Shown: piece by piece, positions 45,104 to 56,428 of the stretch | Numbering within the stretch: the first letter of the stretch is position 1 | How the letters are laid out: each line of letters opens with the position of its first letter | Made by a program: the position numbers and the translations under genes | Assembly: GCA_033398695.1 (NCBI GenBank) | Contig: JAWKAU010000037.1 | Coordinates: 434,001-498,000, forward strand | DNA length: 64,000 bases | Direction of reading: 5' to 3' | From: Orobanche coerulescens | Lineage: Eukaryota; Streptophyta; Magnoliopsida; Lamiales; Orobanchaceae | The notes under the pieces: model-generated | Seen by the model: only the letters and a program-made list of their open reading frames with translations | Database searches by the model: none | What the model was told of the DNA's origin: nothing

Positions 45104-45870
45104 TTACGATCGAAAGGATTTTTGGAAAATTTCTGTTTTGCAAAACGACTCTAATTTTTGGAATTTAAATGTTATGTGTTTGTGTGTTGGGACTAAGTCG
45201 TTACGACAAGTTTGTTACGTTGTTATACTTGTTGGAGAATGTTTTAGTGTTTTCTATAGATCGGAGTACATTGTTAGGAGTCGATCCTTAACCTTTGGAG
45301 CCATGTCGGGGCTGCTGGGACAATTCAGCTGTCCTGCAGCTAGTGATTATGGCCATAATATGTTTCCCATTACGGCCGTAAGCTCATAGACGTTACGGCC
45401 GTAAACAACATGTTATTACGGCCGTACGCTTTTTTACTGTCGCGGTAATAACCTTGTTGTTATAGTTGTATCCGCACCCTCTACCAATCAATTGATTTCA
45501 GTAGATATAGTCGTATGGTCCGCCAGTGACGACTGGAAATTTTAACTATTTTATCGGTAATGTCGCAATCAGTTAGTCATCCTGTATGAGTATCGTTGAC
45601 GTGTTGTTGACTGTTACCATCCTTGCTAGAAATCTTGGTTGTACACTTAAGTGTTGTGACTGCATAATATGATTTGATCGCGCTATTCCATGTCATTATA
45701 CGGATGTGGTAGTTAATCTGTGGAAATGTTGAGTGCGAGTACAAGAGGTTTTCCACCCGGAATTAGTTTGACGAACCTTTGGGGGTCGATGCCGAGAGGC
45801 ATGACCGTGGATTATCATGGGTGTTATTCTTTGTGATGGTTGGAGTAGTGACATGTGAATATTCTGTATG
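45104..45870 (+). mobile_element. LTR fragment of a second gypsy family
   Basis: The stretch shares the layout of the other LTRs on the plus strand: a palindrome group (45347-45427), then gttttccacccggaattagt and acctttgggggtcgatgc near 45749-45795, similar to the paired phrases at 11768 and 16777. Its palindrome word differs from that of A and B. No terminus or coding region is visible. Confidence 0.6.
45347..45427 (+). promoter_or_regulatory. Quartet of TTACGGCCGTAA palindromes, 23-bp spacing
   Basis: The 12-bp palindromes ttatggccataa (45347), ttacggccgtaa (45370 and 45393) and ttacggccgtac (45416) begin exactly 23 bases apart. The sequences between them differ, so the phased palindromes are the conserved part. 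Confidence 0.85.
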
Positions 45871-46219
45871 TCATTAACGATGATAATAATATTTTGCTCC
45901 CACTACTTCAAGCATCTTGTCACCTCCTCCCGGTTGGGGCAAAAAAATTGCCAAATTTAGAAACTTTCTTCCATGCAAAATTAATTGCACAAGAAATTTC
46001 CAAATTAAAATTATTGTGCTCCAACGGACGCAACAAACGGCGGATAAACGAATAGGACCATACACCGAATGAACCTACCCGGACAAGCCCGACCCGCTGC
46101 CCGACAACCTACCCTCGGTTGATCCGACCCGCAATAGGCTAGACCCGCGGCTCTTTGGTTCCGGGCGGTCGGTCGTGCGTCCTTAGGCTTGTCAAGTTTT
46201 ATGGGCTCAATAATTAGAG
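45871..46219. other. Unassigned stretch, GC-rich in its second half
   Basis: No gene is recognised. The part 46066-46195 is rich in ccgaccc and cgggt words and contrasts with the A/T-rich surroundings. The left end of CACTA-2 should lie here, but I see no CACTACAAGAAAA terminus. Confidence 0.4.
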
Positions 46220-47826
46220 ATGGAAATTGCACCGTTGAACTATGAATCTTGGCACAAGGTCCCTCAAGATATCAAGGAGACTTTGTGGAGCCTTGCTAAG
46301 GTGATATACTATGCAATTAATTCTGAATGAGTACTGTTCTTATTGTTACTGTTGTCCGTAGCTCAGGTCACATGGTTTTTATACTAGTGTTGTATTAAAA
46401 CAAACAACCACAAGAGTTTTACTAGTTTGAGAATAGATAATATATATACATACATATATAACTGCTTCATCAAATTCTGGTTATTTAATAATGTTCTATG
46501 CTTGTCATAGTCAAAGTATAATCTTCAAGACTATTCCAAAAAGTGGGTTCTACAGGAGTTTGGGAAACAACTAAATAGTTGGAGAAGCCGTGTGAAGAAA
46601 AACTGTTTCAAGGGTAAGGAGGATTTACCTCTCCGTGAACTACAAAAACAAAAAGACCAAAGGGTGTTTGATAACCACTTTGAAAAACTTGTTGAGCATT
46701 GATCATCTGAAAAATCAAAAGAAATGAGCAGAAGGAACAAGATTGCTCGTTCACATCGAATTCACAACCATACTACGGGCACAAAGAGTTTCGCTCGGGT
46801 TGCAAAAGAACAGGTTTGTCAAATTTTTCTTATTATTTTAATTGTTTATGTAAATTAATTATTGAAATGTCAAATTTGATCTTTCTCCCTCTCAAATGAA
46901 GGAAAAAGGCCTTGGGGCATCGCCCAACTCGAGCAGAAATGTGCAAACATGTTATGACTAGTAAAAATAGGACTCAAAGTGAGGCAACAAAAATCCAATA
47001 GTAATCTTTCGCACCATGAAAACGGCTTTTTATATTATCACTTTATTTTGAAAAGGTGTTTAACTCCTGAAATTAAAATACTATTCCTTGCAGGCCTAGA
47101 TGACAGAGAAGGTGAATGTAAATCCCGAGTTGTCAACTCAAGGCTGTTTCAAAAATGACTTGTTTGCACAAGTTATGGGTCCGGACAGAAATGGTCGAGT
47201 GCGTATGTATGGAGCTGGAGTCTCTCCATCTTGGGTATTCAATTTTGCGAGATCTGGAGCTAATCAAATTGCAGCTATTAAGAGTTTACAAGAGCATAAC
47301 AAAAAGCTCCTTGATGAGGTTGACCATTGGAAATCTCTAGCAAATGGTGTTGGTCGTGTGCAATTTGATAGTGATGAGACACAGGTAGTACGTTTATACT
47401 TTTGTTATAGTTGAAAAGTTAAACTCATATAATTTCTTATGAAGTGTCATATTTTACTTGCTAGACCCCCGACGACATATCACCTATTTTGAATATTGCA
47501 AATAGAGTTGATTTGGAGTTTCCGTCGAATGATACTTGTATTAGTGCTGATCACAATCTTCACGTAACTTTTTTCTTTAGTTACTTTAATAGTGTACCAG
47601 AGTATGGCCAGTGTTTTTGTACTTCTGTACAATATTTACAATCCCAGCCAATAAAGTTGATATGGAATTTTAGGCTGGTTAACAGGACTTATATGTATCA
47701 CTCAGGAACTTACATAATCAACAAGCTTGTATATCTTCTCGATAATTAGCATAAACTAATGCACATGCTAAACAAACCTATAGAACATTCATTCGCACCT
47801 CAATGTATTTTGAAAAATAACCCATT

Positions 47827-48240
47827 TCAGTGGGGTATCACTGTATCAGGGGACCACAAAGTCTTAGCCCATTTCAGATGTTGACCAATAGGAGATTTGT
47901 GTAAATAAGCATCTTTAAAAGAAAGCTCACCATTGTTGGAAGATTTCCAATGGAGTTTGCCCTTCTGCTGAACTCTAGGTAATGTTGCTTGACTGAAAAG
48001 TTGTCTAAGAGCAGGAAAAGCCATTTCACTGTTTGAGGAATGCACCATTGGGAATCCACGATGAAATCATAGACTGAGGATAAGTTCTTTGAAATGCTAT
48101 TTGGAATGTGTAAGATAGAACCTCGGGAATCTGCAGCCCAACAATCATTCCAAAAGTTGATTTGTTCTCCATTACCTATATATATATTCCAAACTGAATT
48201 TTCCATGACAGTAGAACTTTCAGTTTTAATACCACTCCAT
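47827..48240 (-). pseudogene. LINE zf-RVT fragment
   Basis: Two minus-strand frames show the plant L1 zf-RVT region: SVWNIYIGNGEQINFWNDCW, then after a shift KLHWKSSNNGELSFKDAYLH and HLKWAKTLWSPDTVIPH. It is truncated at both ends. Confidence 0.75.
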
Positions 48241-48301
48241 AAATATGAAAAAATGTGATATCAGATTTGTCTTCCATTGATCAGAGCTCTACTCTTGAGA
48301 A

Positions 48302-48745
48302 TTGTAACACCCCGATTTTTAATATTAATTTATTAGTATTATTACTGAATAATATTAGTATTATTATTAGTAGTTGTATTGATTGTTTGATATTGTTAAT
48401 TAAATTATTCAATTATAGGTAATCGGGAAGTATATGGGTTAACTAGTTGGTTAGAGAATGGGAGAAAATAAATTTTAGGAAGAAAAGAGCATTTTTAGCT
48501 AGATTAAGAAAATAGGGGTGCAGGCAGAGGTGCATTAGTAAAACTGGGTAGAAAAGGGGTGTGAGTAATAAGCTGTGTAGCGTTTTAGTGATTTGAACAG
48601 AGGGAGGTGTAAACAGCAAGTCTGTGTAGTTAAAAAAAGAATAGTAACCAATCTAGGGGTGCAGATAGCAAGTATATCTAACAATCATGTGAGAAAATTA
48701 AACCCAAATATATAGTGGTTATAAATAGAGAAGAGCATTAGAGAA
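48302..48745 (+). mobile_element. LTR U3-like fragment
   Basis: It begins TGTAACACCCCGATTTTTAA, a usual start of plant gypsy LTRs, and ends near a TATA-like tataaatagag (about 48719-48730). It is A/T-rich and has no coding capacity. Confidence 0.5.
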
Positions 48746-50079
48746 TTAGCATAAACTAATGCACATAATCATCAAGCTTGTATATCTTCTCGATAACTTG
48801 CATAATTAGCATAAACTAATGCACATGCTAAACAAACCTATGGAACATTCATTCACACCTCAATACATTTTGAAAAATAACCCAAGATTACCATCACCTT
48901 TATAATCTTTTTACTTGTCATGTATTGGTACTTTTTATGAGAACATGTCCTGTATTGTTACTTACTTTTTATAATACTAGTTCAATTGTCAATATTTTAA
49001 TTTTTTTTTTTAAATTTTCATAAAGTAAGAGTTTTTAACATGAACTGATTATTAGTTCACCTTTCTATATTTTCATTAGGTGGGTAGTCGAGTATGTTTA
49101 AAGAGCATACTATAGTCGAGTATGTTTAAAGAGCATACTAGATCCAACAACTACCATTGCTGTTGGGACTTTATATAACACTGATCCCGCACAAGAAGTG
49201 AATGGTCGAGAGTTGGGTGCTCATCACTTTGAAGTTTATTTGCAATATGTAGTGGTGCTTGGTGAGCGCTTAGATAGGCCATGTCGACAATTCAAGACAA
49301 TTGGAGAAACTGTTGGTATGCATATTGCATGGCCGAAACCTTTTGTGGTATGTATGGTCATTTCAGTAACTCGGAAAATTGTTGTTTTTGGTTATATAGT
49401 TTTTACTCTTTGGTAGTCCCAGTCACATTGTCTCAGTTACATTGTAGAATATGCTTGTATGATAGCTACTACTTAAAGTTAGGAATCTGTATTGGCAAAA
49501 AAAAAGCCTTAATAGGAATGTTTGGAGGCGGATGATATGTTATTGATGAAAATAGCAATGTTTGTGGTTTCTAAGTGTCATGAGTAAAATGTAATTAACT
49601 AGTACATTGAATATCTTTGGATATGATTGTGACTTTGTTAATATGGCTGATTTCCTTAATTTACATTGCTTATATTTTACGTTGTCTTTTGCATAGCTTT
49701 CGAAAGCCATGGAAGCTTACTTAAATAAATGAAGATGGGAGGGTGCTATTGGAGGATGGACGTGATTTTGGGATGTGTGCTTGTTAACAAGGATGACTGA
49801 TGTGTTACTTGAAGATTAGGAATTTCATTGTTTCGTTTTTGATAATTCAATAGTAGCCTATTCCTGATAGAATTTGCATTTTATGTAATAAACTTGTCAA
49901 TCCAAAAAATGTCACTTCTTATAATAAATCAAGTTTATTCATTTTTCTTATTTTTTTAATTAGTAGTTTGTAAAATATTAATTATTTGTAATTTATTAAA
50001 TGTTTAAATGATATTATAAATTAATGGGTTTAATAAACATTAAAATTAATTAATATAATATAATTTAGATATTTTTAAT

Positions 50080-50704
50080 ATAATGGTAATACTACTCAAT
50101 GTTGTAAAATGTAATTTTCATGTCATTATACTCAATTGAAAATGTGAGAAAAAATTATGTGTGGCAGCATTTGACCATGTCATAATTGAAAATGTTTTTT
50201 TACACTGAAAATTGTCAGCTAAACATTTTATAATAATACTTGTAAGTGTAATAATTTATATAAACCGTGTCATTTAGAAATGTGACTCCCTGAAATTTAT
50301 GTATCATTTTTTAGTGAAACTATTCTTGAAAAGTGTGTCATTGTTGAATGTCAAAATATTATTTTCAATGACAAGATTAAGTGTGACAAGAATCAAATCA
50401 CTTCACAATTCTAAATGTAAACACTTGTGGGTATGGTGTCATTATAAAGTGTAACATAGACAAGTTGTAGTCTCATCTATAAGTGTCACCAATAAATAAT
50501 GTAGTATTAATTACAAATGTTACCTTATTAAAAAGGATTAACACTTAAAAAGTGTGAAAAAGACCAACAATCACTGTCACTATATATTTAGCTACATCGC
50601 TACTTGTGGCATTACTTAAAAAATGGCACTAAAGTGATTTTTGTTACTGAATCACTATATCGTTACACATTTAAATGACACAAAATCACACTTTTCTTGT
50701 AGTG
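50080..50704. repeat. CACTA-2 right subterminal region
   Basis: Many copies of words such as aatgtgac, aagtgtca and aaagtgtaa, and their complements, fill the 600 bases before the terminus at 50704, as expected for transposase-binding repeats. Confidence 0.65.
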
Positions 50705-50712
50705 TCTATCCA

Positions 50713-52128
50713 AAAGAGAGAAAATCAGCTTTTGTAATTGTTTATAAGGCATTAAAGTGCCACAAGGTTATTCGTCGAATATTAAGAGTCTTGTATCGAT
50801 GCAAAATCTGACATTGGTCGGCTTAAAGTCTCATGACTGTCATCTCTTGATGCAACAACTTCTAGCTGTGGCTATACGTGACGTCTTGCCTAAAAAAGTG
50901 AAAAATGCCATAACTCGCTTGTGTTTTTTCTTCAATTGTATATGTAGCAAAGTGATTGATCTTTTGGTTTTGGATGAGTGGAAAAACGAGGCTGTTGTTA
51001 TCTTGTGCCAATTGGAGATGTATTTTCCTCCTTCTTTTTTTTTATATTATGGTTCACTTACTTGTCAATATAGTTAGAGAGATTGAAGAGTGTGGCCCCG
51101 TTTATTTGCAATGGATGTTTCCGATTGAGCGATACATGAAGATTTTTAAAGGGTATACTAAAAACCAATTTCGTATAGAAGCATCTATTGTTGAGAGGTA
51201 TATTGCAGAAGAAGCAATCGAGTTTTGCACAGATTACATGTCACAAACACCATCTGTAGGGCTTCCGAAGTCTCGACATGATGGGAAATTTAATGGAAAG
51301 GGTACACGAGGTGTTAAAATATTAACCAAGAATCGCGATGAGCTGCTTCAAGCAGATTTGTACGTTTTGAATAACACTGATGAGGTTCTTCCGTACTTGT
51401 CTTCTCACAAGAATCTTTTGAAGACAAAGAATTCCCGAATGAGCGAGAAATGGTTGTTGATTGAACATAATAAGACTTTCTTGAGGTGGTTTAAGGTACA
51501 AATCTCCGAAAGTGATACCGCATTTGAAATGTTAAAATGGCTAGCTTACGGGCCAAAGTCCGATGTCGTAACTTGGAATGAATATGATATCAATAAGTAC
51601 TCATTCTATACAAAGTCACAAGATGACAAAAGTTCGGTTCAAAATAGCCGAGTTACTCTTCAAGCCGAGTCCATGCACTTCCCAAGCTCGAAAGATAAAT
51701 ATCCAGTTATGGCATCGACAAGTTACTATGGAGTTATTGAAGATATATGGGAACTTGATTATGTTAAGTTTAGAGTGCCTATTTTTAAGTGTATGTGGAT
51801 TGATAATAACACGGGTGTGGTAATCGATGAACTGAGCTTTACATTGGTAGATCTTCATAAGATAGCTTACACTGACGAGCCTTTTATCATGGCATATCAA
51901 GCTAAACAGGTGTTTTATATCAAGGATCCATGCAATGAAATATTATGAGTGGTCATTCCAGGTAGAAGTGTGGATATTAATGAAACTGAAGAATCAAGTT
52001 TTGACATTTGTGAGTTTATTCCTTTATTGACACGAATGCCCACTATCGTTGAAGAAAATGAAGCAGACGACATACATGCCATTCGAGATGATCATGATGA
52101 AGGCATATGGGAAAACGTTGTTATCTAG
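50713..52128 (+). pseudogene. TNP2 transposase C-terminal half (CACTA-3), broken
   Basis: It starts in ERKSAFVIVYKALKCHKVIR, continues in shifting frames through LKSHDCHLLMQQLLAVAIRD and LDEWKNEAVVILCQLEMYF, and then MFPIERYMKIFKGYTKNQF. The long 51090-51948 frame runs to YYGVIEDIWELDYVKFRVPI. One TGA at 51946-51948 (EIL then stop) interrupts the tail, which goes on in frame to the TAG at 52126-52128. It is nearly identical to the CACTA-1 copy; the N-terminal half is missing. Confidence 0.88.
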
Positions 52129-52314
52129 AGTCAAGTTAGATAGTTGATGATGAAGGCACAATCGATTATGTTGAATTCTAGTATTAATGTTCAATTTTGT
52201 GACATTGTTAATGATAAAGTTGGTTTTGTTGAATTTTAGTATTAATGTTAAACGTTGTGTTGGTTTATGAGTTTTTATATTTTAGTATTTAAGATTTATT
52301 TCATTATTTGTTAA

Positions 52315-52402
52315 AAAAAAAGTGTGTATGTGTATATGCAGTGTGTATAGTATGTGTGTGTGTGAGTGTGTGAACATTGTGTGTGAGTGAGTGCAGAGTG
52401 CA

Positions 52403-52438
<36 letters not shown>

Positions 52439-52716
52439 TAGAGAGTACAGTGTGTGTGCAATATGTAGTGTGTGTGCAATATGTGTGAGAGTGCAGAGTG
52501 CAGTGTGTGTGTGTGTGTGAGAGTGCAATGTGTGTTTGAGAGTGCAGTGTGTTTGAGAGTGCAGTGTGTGTGAGTGTGTGCAGTCTGTGTGTGTGCAGTG
52601 TGTGTGTGAGAGTGCAATATGTGTGTGAGTGCAGTGTGTGTTTGAGAATGCAGTGTGTGTGAGTGTTTTTATGTGTGCAGTGTGTGTGTTTTTATGTGTG
52701 CAGTGTATATTGTGGT
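52315..52716. repeat. GT-rich tract between CACTA-3 genes
   Basis: About 400 bases of (GT)n broken by gtgcagtg and gagag words. The matching place in CACTA-1 (28830-28883) has only about 50 bases of such sequence, so it has expanded here. Confidence 0.9.
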
Positions 52717-52748
52717 TGATGATTAAATTTATTTGTTTATGCAGGCAT

Positions 52749-54210
52749 ATGGCGTCTCCTTCTCGTTCCCCTCACCCTTCCTCCTCCCGCTCATTCTCCT
52801 CATTCCTCCTGGTCTCTCGATGCTCATACACATAGTACTTCTACATTGAGAAATCTCACGCGATGTAGAAGTATGTCGAAACGCCATGTTGACGGAAAAA
52901 AATTACCTCTTGACATTGATCCAGTATGGGAAAAGATCAAATATGAACACAAATTGAAGTTAAGTACGTACTTAGGAAAACTTGCCAAAGATCATGTCTC
53001 GATACTGTACAAGAGTTGGAAGCAAGTACTTGACAAGCCGAATAAAGAAATGTTGTGGCAGGATATATTGGTACATGACACTCTTTTTGTATTAAGAATT
53101 ATGTGTGTCGTGTTCCGTTGTGTGGTAGTGTGTGTGTGTGTGTGTTTGTGTATGTGTCTGGCAGTGTGTGTTTGTGTGTGTGTGGCAGTGTGCTGTCTGT
53201 GTGTGTACTCTGTGTGTGTATGTGTGTGTGTGTGCTGTGTGTGTGTGTGTGCTCTGTGTGTGTTTGTGTGCTGTCTGTGTGTGTATTGTGTGTGTGTGTG
53301 TGTGTGTGTGTCTGTGTTTGTATGCTGTGTGTTTGTGTTACTGTGTGCTGTGTGTGTGTGTGTGTGTTTCTGTGCTGTGTGTGTTTGTGTGATGTGTGCG
53401 TTTTTTTGTTTGTGTGCTTACTGTGTGTGTGTTTGCTGTACTGTGTGTCTATGTGTGCATGGCAGTGTGTGTGTGTGTTTGTGTGTTTGTGTGTGTTTGT
53501 GTGTGTCTTTTTGTGGCAGTGTGTTTGTTTATGTTTGTGTGTACTGTGTGTGTTTTGTTTGTGTGTAATGTGTGTGTGGCTAACTCTAGTTTTATTGTCA
53601 ATATGTAGGCCAATTTTGATGTTAGCCAGATTAGCAATCTTGGTCATTTTCAAAAGAAGTCTTTACGGTCAATTTGCGTAAAATGGAGGCAATTTAAGTT
53701 TGATTTGACCAATGAGTACATATATGGTCCAAGTAAAGGAATATCTCCTTGTGACAAGTATGGTACCTCAGAGGAGGACTGGAGAGACTTCAAAAAGATT
53801 CGTGAGGATTCCGCTTGGGAGGTATAACCGAAAAAATGTTTTAAGTTTTTCTTTTTTTAAAGTTCAATGCTGAAAATAATGAACACAATCAAATAAAATA
53901 ATTTCTAATTAATAACATAAAATCTGAAATTAAAAAAATGTTTTAAATTTGAAAATATTTATAATATATATATATATATATTACAATATATATAAAAGGA
54001 TTGTATAATAATCTGAAAATAATTTTACAAGAATCAAATAAAACAATTTCTAATTAAGAATATATTTCTAATTAAGAACATAAAATTTGAAAAAAAATAT
54101 ATTTTAAATTTGAAAATATTTATAAAATTGTTTATGGATTATTTGATACTTGTAAGAGGAACAAAGAAGTAAGAAACAAGAATTAGCAAAAATGAACATT
54201 CCGCATTTTA
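52749..54210 (+). pseudogene. TNP1/Ulp1-like gene, 5' exons (CACTA-3)
   Basis: Exon 1 begins MASPSRSPHPSSSRS at 52749 and, after a frameshift, continues as RNLTRCRSMSKRHVDGKKLP to LWQDILV near 53070. Exon 2, 53609-53821, is 213 nt, the same length as in CACTA-1, and includes YGPSKGISPCDKYGTSEEDW. Exon 3 starts near 54150 (NKEVRNKN-type region) and reads MNIPHF before the copia LTR cuts it. All later exons, including the Ulp1 part, are absent. Confidence 0.8.
53101..53590. repeat. GT-rich tract in intron of CACTA-3
   Basis: About 490 bases of (GT)n with gtggcagtgtg and gtgctgtg interruptions lie in the first intron. The same intron of CACTA-1 has only ccacaca at the matching point (24945). 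Long Cys/Val frames here are artefacts. Confidence 0.9.
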
Positions 54211-54226
54211 TATTTGGGAAAAACAA

Positions 54227-55025
54227 TGTTGTTTTGATAATTACCAAACAGCAAGCTTCATACAGCAAGTTGTTCCAAACAACAAGCCATCATACAGCAA
54301 GTAGCTGTTACGAAGTCTGCATCCTGCGTTGCCTTATCATACAGCAAAAGGATAATTGCCTATCATACAGCAAGAAGCTCAAAGAGATATGACACCAAGT
54401 ATGGAAGCTGTTCTGAATCATTCATACAACATCATTCCATACAACGTTAGTCAATCAACTTATTGGATACAGCGATCCAGCTATAAAGTGTAAAGATATT
54501 CAAACACTTATCCAACAGGACTGTAGACCGTTGGAACGGAGTCTACTTTACTCACTAAAGTCAAAGACCCATTTGAAAAGAAGTATTTAAATACTGAAGG
54601 GATAAAGTATTTAAATACCATCAGACAGAGATCTCCAATCAAGAAGCAAAAACCGGATCTTGTCCATCAACACGTTGGAACAGACTATTGGCTCAACGGA
54701 TCTATTCCCAACGGATCTATTCAGAAAGCTATTTATACCTCGGAGTTTGAAGATCAGAATAACAATAATACATACAAGCTTACAAGTGATATTCAAACGA
54801 TCAAAAGACTCAATATTCATTATCATCAGATCAAGCTTACAAGAGCAAGTATATTTCTTCCTAGCATCAGTCCACATCTGAGAAGAAGAAATATGTTCAG
54901 TCAATCAAGAACATCCATCATCATCTCAAGAACTTCATATTCAAGCTGATGTTCTTACCTGGTTACCTTACTTTTACCTTTGAGTAAAGACCTAGTTCTG
55001 TATTCTGTATACTTAGTGGCCAACA
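54227..55025 (+). mobile_element. Copia 5' LTR (799 bp)
   Basis: It starts TGTTGTTTTGAT and ends GGCCAACA, with TGTTG/CAACA inverted termini. The word atacagcaag recurs near its start and a TATA-like tatttatac lies at about 54730. A primer-binding site follows two bases on. Confidence 0.85.
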
Positions 55026-55027
55026 AG

Positions 55028-55041
55028 TGGTATCGGAGCAG
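55028..55041 (+). promoter_or_regulatory. Copia primer-binding site
   Basis: TGGTATCGGAGCAG directly follows the LTR, complementary to initiator methionine tRNA. Confidence 0.9.
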
Positions 55042-55169
55042 TTGATTCTAAAAGAATCAGTCGTATTTTTAAACCAAATTAGATCCTTAAAATCACTTTA
55101 TTTTTGAAAACTTCGTTATCTTTCCTATTCTTAGACGTGGATACCTCACTGATTAACAAGGTACCAATG

Positions 55170-56428
55170 TTTTCTATCAATGAATTTGATGACTGTAGAA
55201 TCAGGATGTAAGCTCATCTTGCTGCCATGCATAAAGAGATGATTTATGTCATCCAGGAAGGCCCCATAAAGATCATGAAGGTATATCCGGCCGCAAGAAT
55301 TGAAGGCCATGCTCATGCCGAGATGCTAGAGAAAGAGCGCGAACAATGGACCACAGATGATCGAAAATGCGCCAACCTTGACAATGTTGATAAGAACGCC
55401 CTATTTGTCACTCTTGACAAAGGCATGTTCTCGAAGGTAAAGAGCTGTAAGACATTCAAAGAAATCTTGGAAAAACTCAAGATGATTTGCAAGGGTACTG
55501 AGCTCTCAAAAGAAAACAAAATTTTAAAACTAACTCAGCAATTCGAATCCTTTGAAATGAAACCAACTGAAACTCTTGAGGAACTTGACCTCAGATTCAC
55601 TGGTATAGTCGGTGAACTTGAAGCGTTGGGCAAAATTTACACACAAAAGGAGAAGAATTTAAAAAATTTCAGATCTCTCCCTGCCTGATGTGACATTAAA
55701 ACAACAGCTATGCGTGTGTCATTTAATCTTAATGACATATCTACTTTTGACCTCTTTTCTGACCTCAAAGCATTTGAGTATGATATAGACAGGAGAGAGA
55801 AAGCTGAAGAATCACCTGAAAGGACTACAACGTTAGCCGCTGTATCCAACAGAAGGCATAGCATGCCCATCTCATCAATGCCTACCCACAAAAGTGGTGA
55901 CAGTGACGACGACATCCTGTCACAAGATGAAATGGCGCTCCTCATGCATAAGTTCAAGAAGTTCATTAAGCAGTCGGGAAAGACTCCATATAGGCCCAAG
56001 CTTGTGAACAAGGTAAGTACCGAATCTTCCTCTGGTGATGCTAACCTATATTATAATTGCAGGAAACCAGGACATTATGCAAATAAATGTCCTCATCCTA
56101 AAGTTCAAAGGTTGCCGGAAGCCGAGCAACAAGAAAAATATGAAAGAAGACGTGCTTGGAAAAACAAGCTCAAGGCCCTGATTGGCGAATCAGAAGCCTC
56201 CCCTGCACCAAGAAAGTCCGAAGAATGTCTACAGGCAGTTACTGATAGTGACTCGTTAGATGATGAATTCGAAGATAAAGCATATATGTGCTTTATGGCC
56301 AAAGACATACCGGAAGATGGAGATAGCGATGATAAGGTAAGCTCAACCTCAATTACTCATGCAAATGCATCTCATACCTTTGAAAACATAATGAATTCAA
56401 AAACATTCAAAAGGCACATGAGACTTTG
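55170..56428 (+). pseudogene. Copia gag, broken
   Basis: The frame reads FSINEFDDCRI upstream of the ATG at 55227, interrupted by a stop, then KAYDIW-like SCKTFKEILEKLKMICKGTE and QQFESFEMKPTETLEELDLR to 55688. A frameshift leads to 55710-56429, which carries the KAFEYDIDRREKAEESPERT region and DEMALLMHKFKKFIKQSGKT. The zinc knuckle reads YYNCRKPGHYANKC, where the first Cys of CX2C is Tyr. This Gag with its long acidic C-terminal extension is typical of SIRE-type elements. Confidence 0.85.

Larger units (their letters stand above)
47713..48884. repeat. Direct repeats of ~110 bp around nested insertions
   Basis: The sequence tcgataattagcataaac with flanks occurs at 47713-47823 and 48764-48884 in the same orientation, with a few differences. 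Between the copies lie a LINE piece and an LTR U3 piece, so the intron of the TNPA-like gene was duplicated around foreign DNA. Confidence 0.7.
46220..49745 (+). pseudogene. TNPA-like (Ptta/En/Spm) CACTA gene, broken
   Basis: Exon 1, 46220-46300, encodes MEIAPLNYESWHKVPQDIKE up to SLAK and a GTGATA donor. Exon 2, about 46512-46812, has KKWVLQEFGKQLNSWRSRVK and, after one TGA at a position usually Trp, KSKEMSRRNKIARSH. Exon 3, about 46903-47000, has GHRPTRAEMCKHVMTS. Exon 4, 47098-47390, has NPELSTQGCFKNDLFAQVMG and RNGRVRMYGAGVSPSW plus a coiled-coil end. A later exon (about 49080-49345) has TTIAVGTLYNTDPAQEVNGR and TIGETVGMHIAWPKPFV, the TNP1/En/Spm signature. Such proteins bind the subterminal repeats. 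The gene is cut by nested insertions at 47824-48763. Confidence 0.75.
46220..50704 (+). mobile_element. CACTA-2, left end missing
   Basis: A TNPA-like gene on the plus strand is followed by a repeat-rich tail that ends ttttcttgtagtg at 50704, the inverted CACTACAAGAAAA terminus common in eudicot CACTA elements. It differs from the CACTACTACAAAA ends of CACTA-1. The right end abuts the TNP2 frame of CACTA-3, so CACTA-2 most likely jumped into that gene. The start coordinate is that of the first recognised exon. Confidence 0.75.
50705..54226 (+). mobile_element. CACTA-3, partial relative of CACTA-1
   Basis: The plus strand repeats, in the same gene order as CACTA-1, the C-terminal half of TNP2, a GT-rich tract and the first exons of the TNP1/Ulp1-like gene, with high similarity. 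It is cut on the left by CACTA-2 (50704) and on the right by a copia LTR (54227). The interval between the two genes is only about 620 bp. Confidence 0.88.

Noticed and set aside
46011..46232. Arg/Ala-rich 73-residue frame
   Set aside because: Reflects the GC-rich block at 46066-46195. No homology recognised.
53103..53681. 192-residue Cys/Val frame and its antisense Thr/His frame
   Set aside because: Pure GT/AC repeat translation inside a CACTA intron. Only the part before about 53075 in the overlapping frame is real exon.
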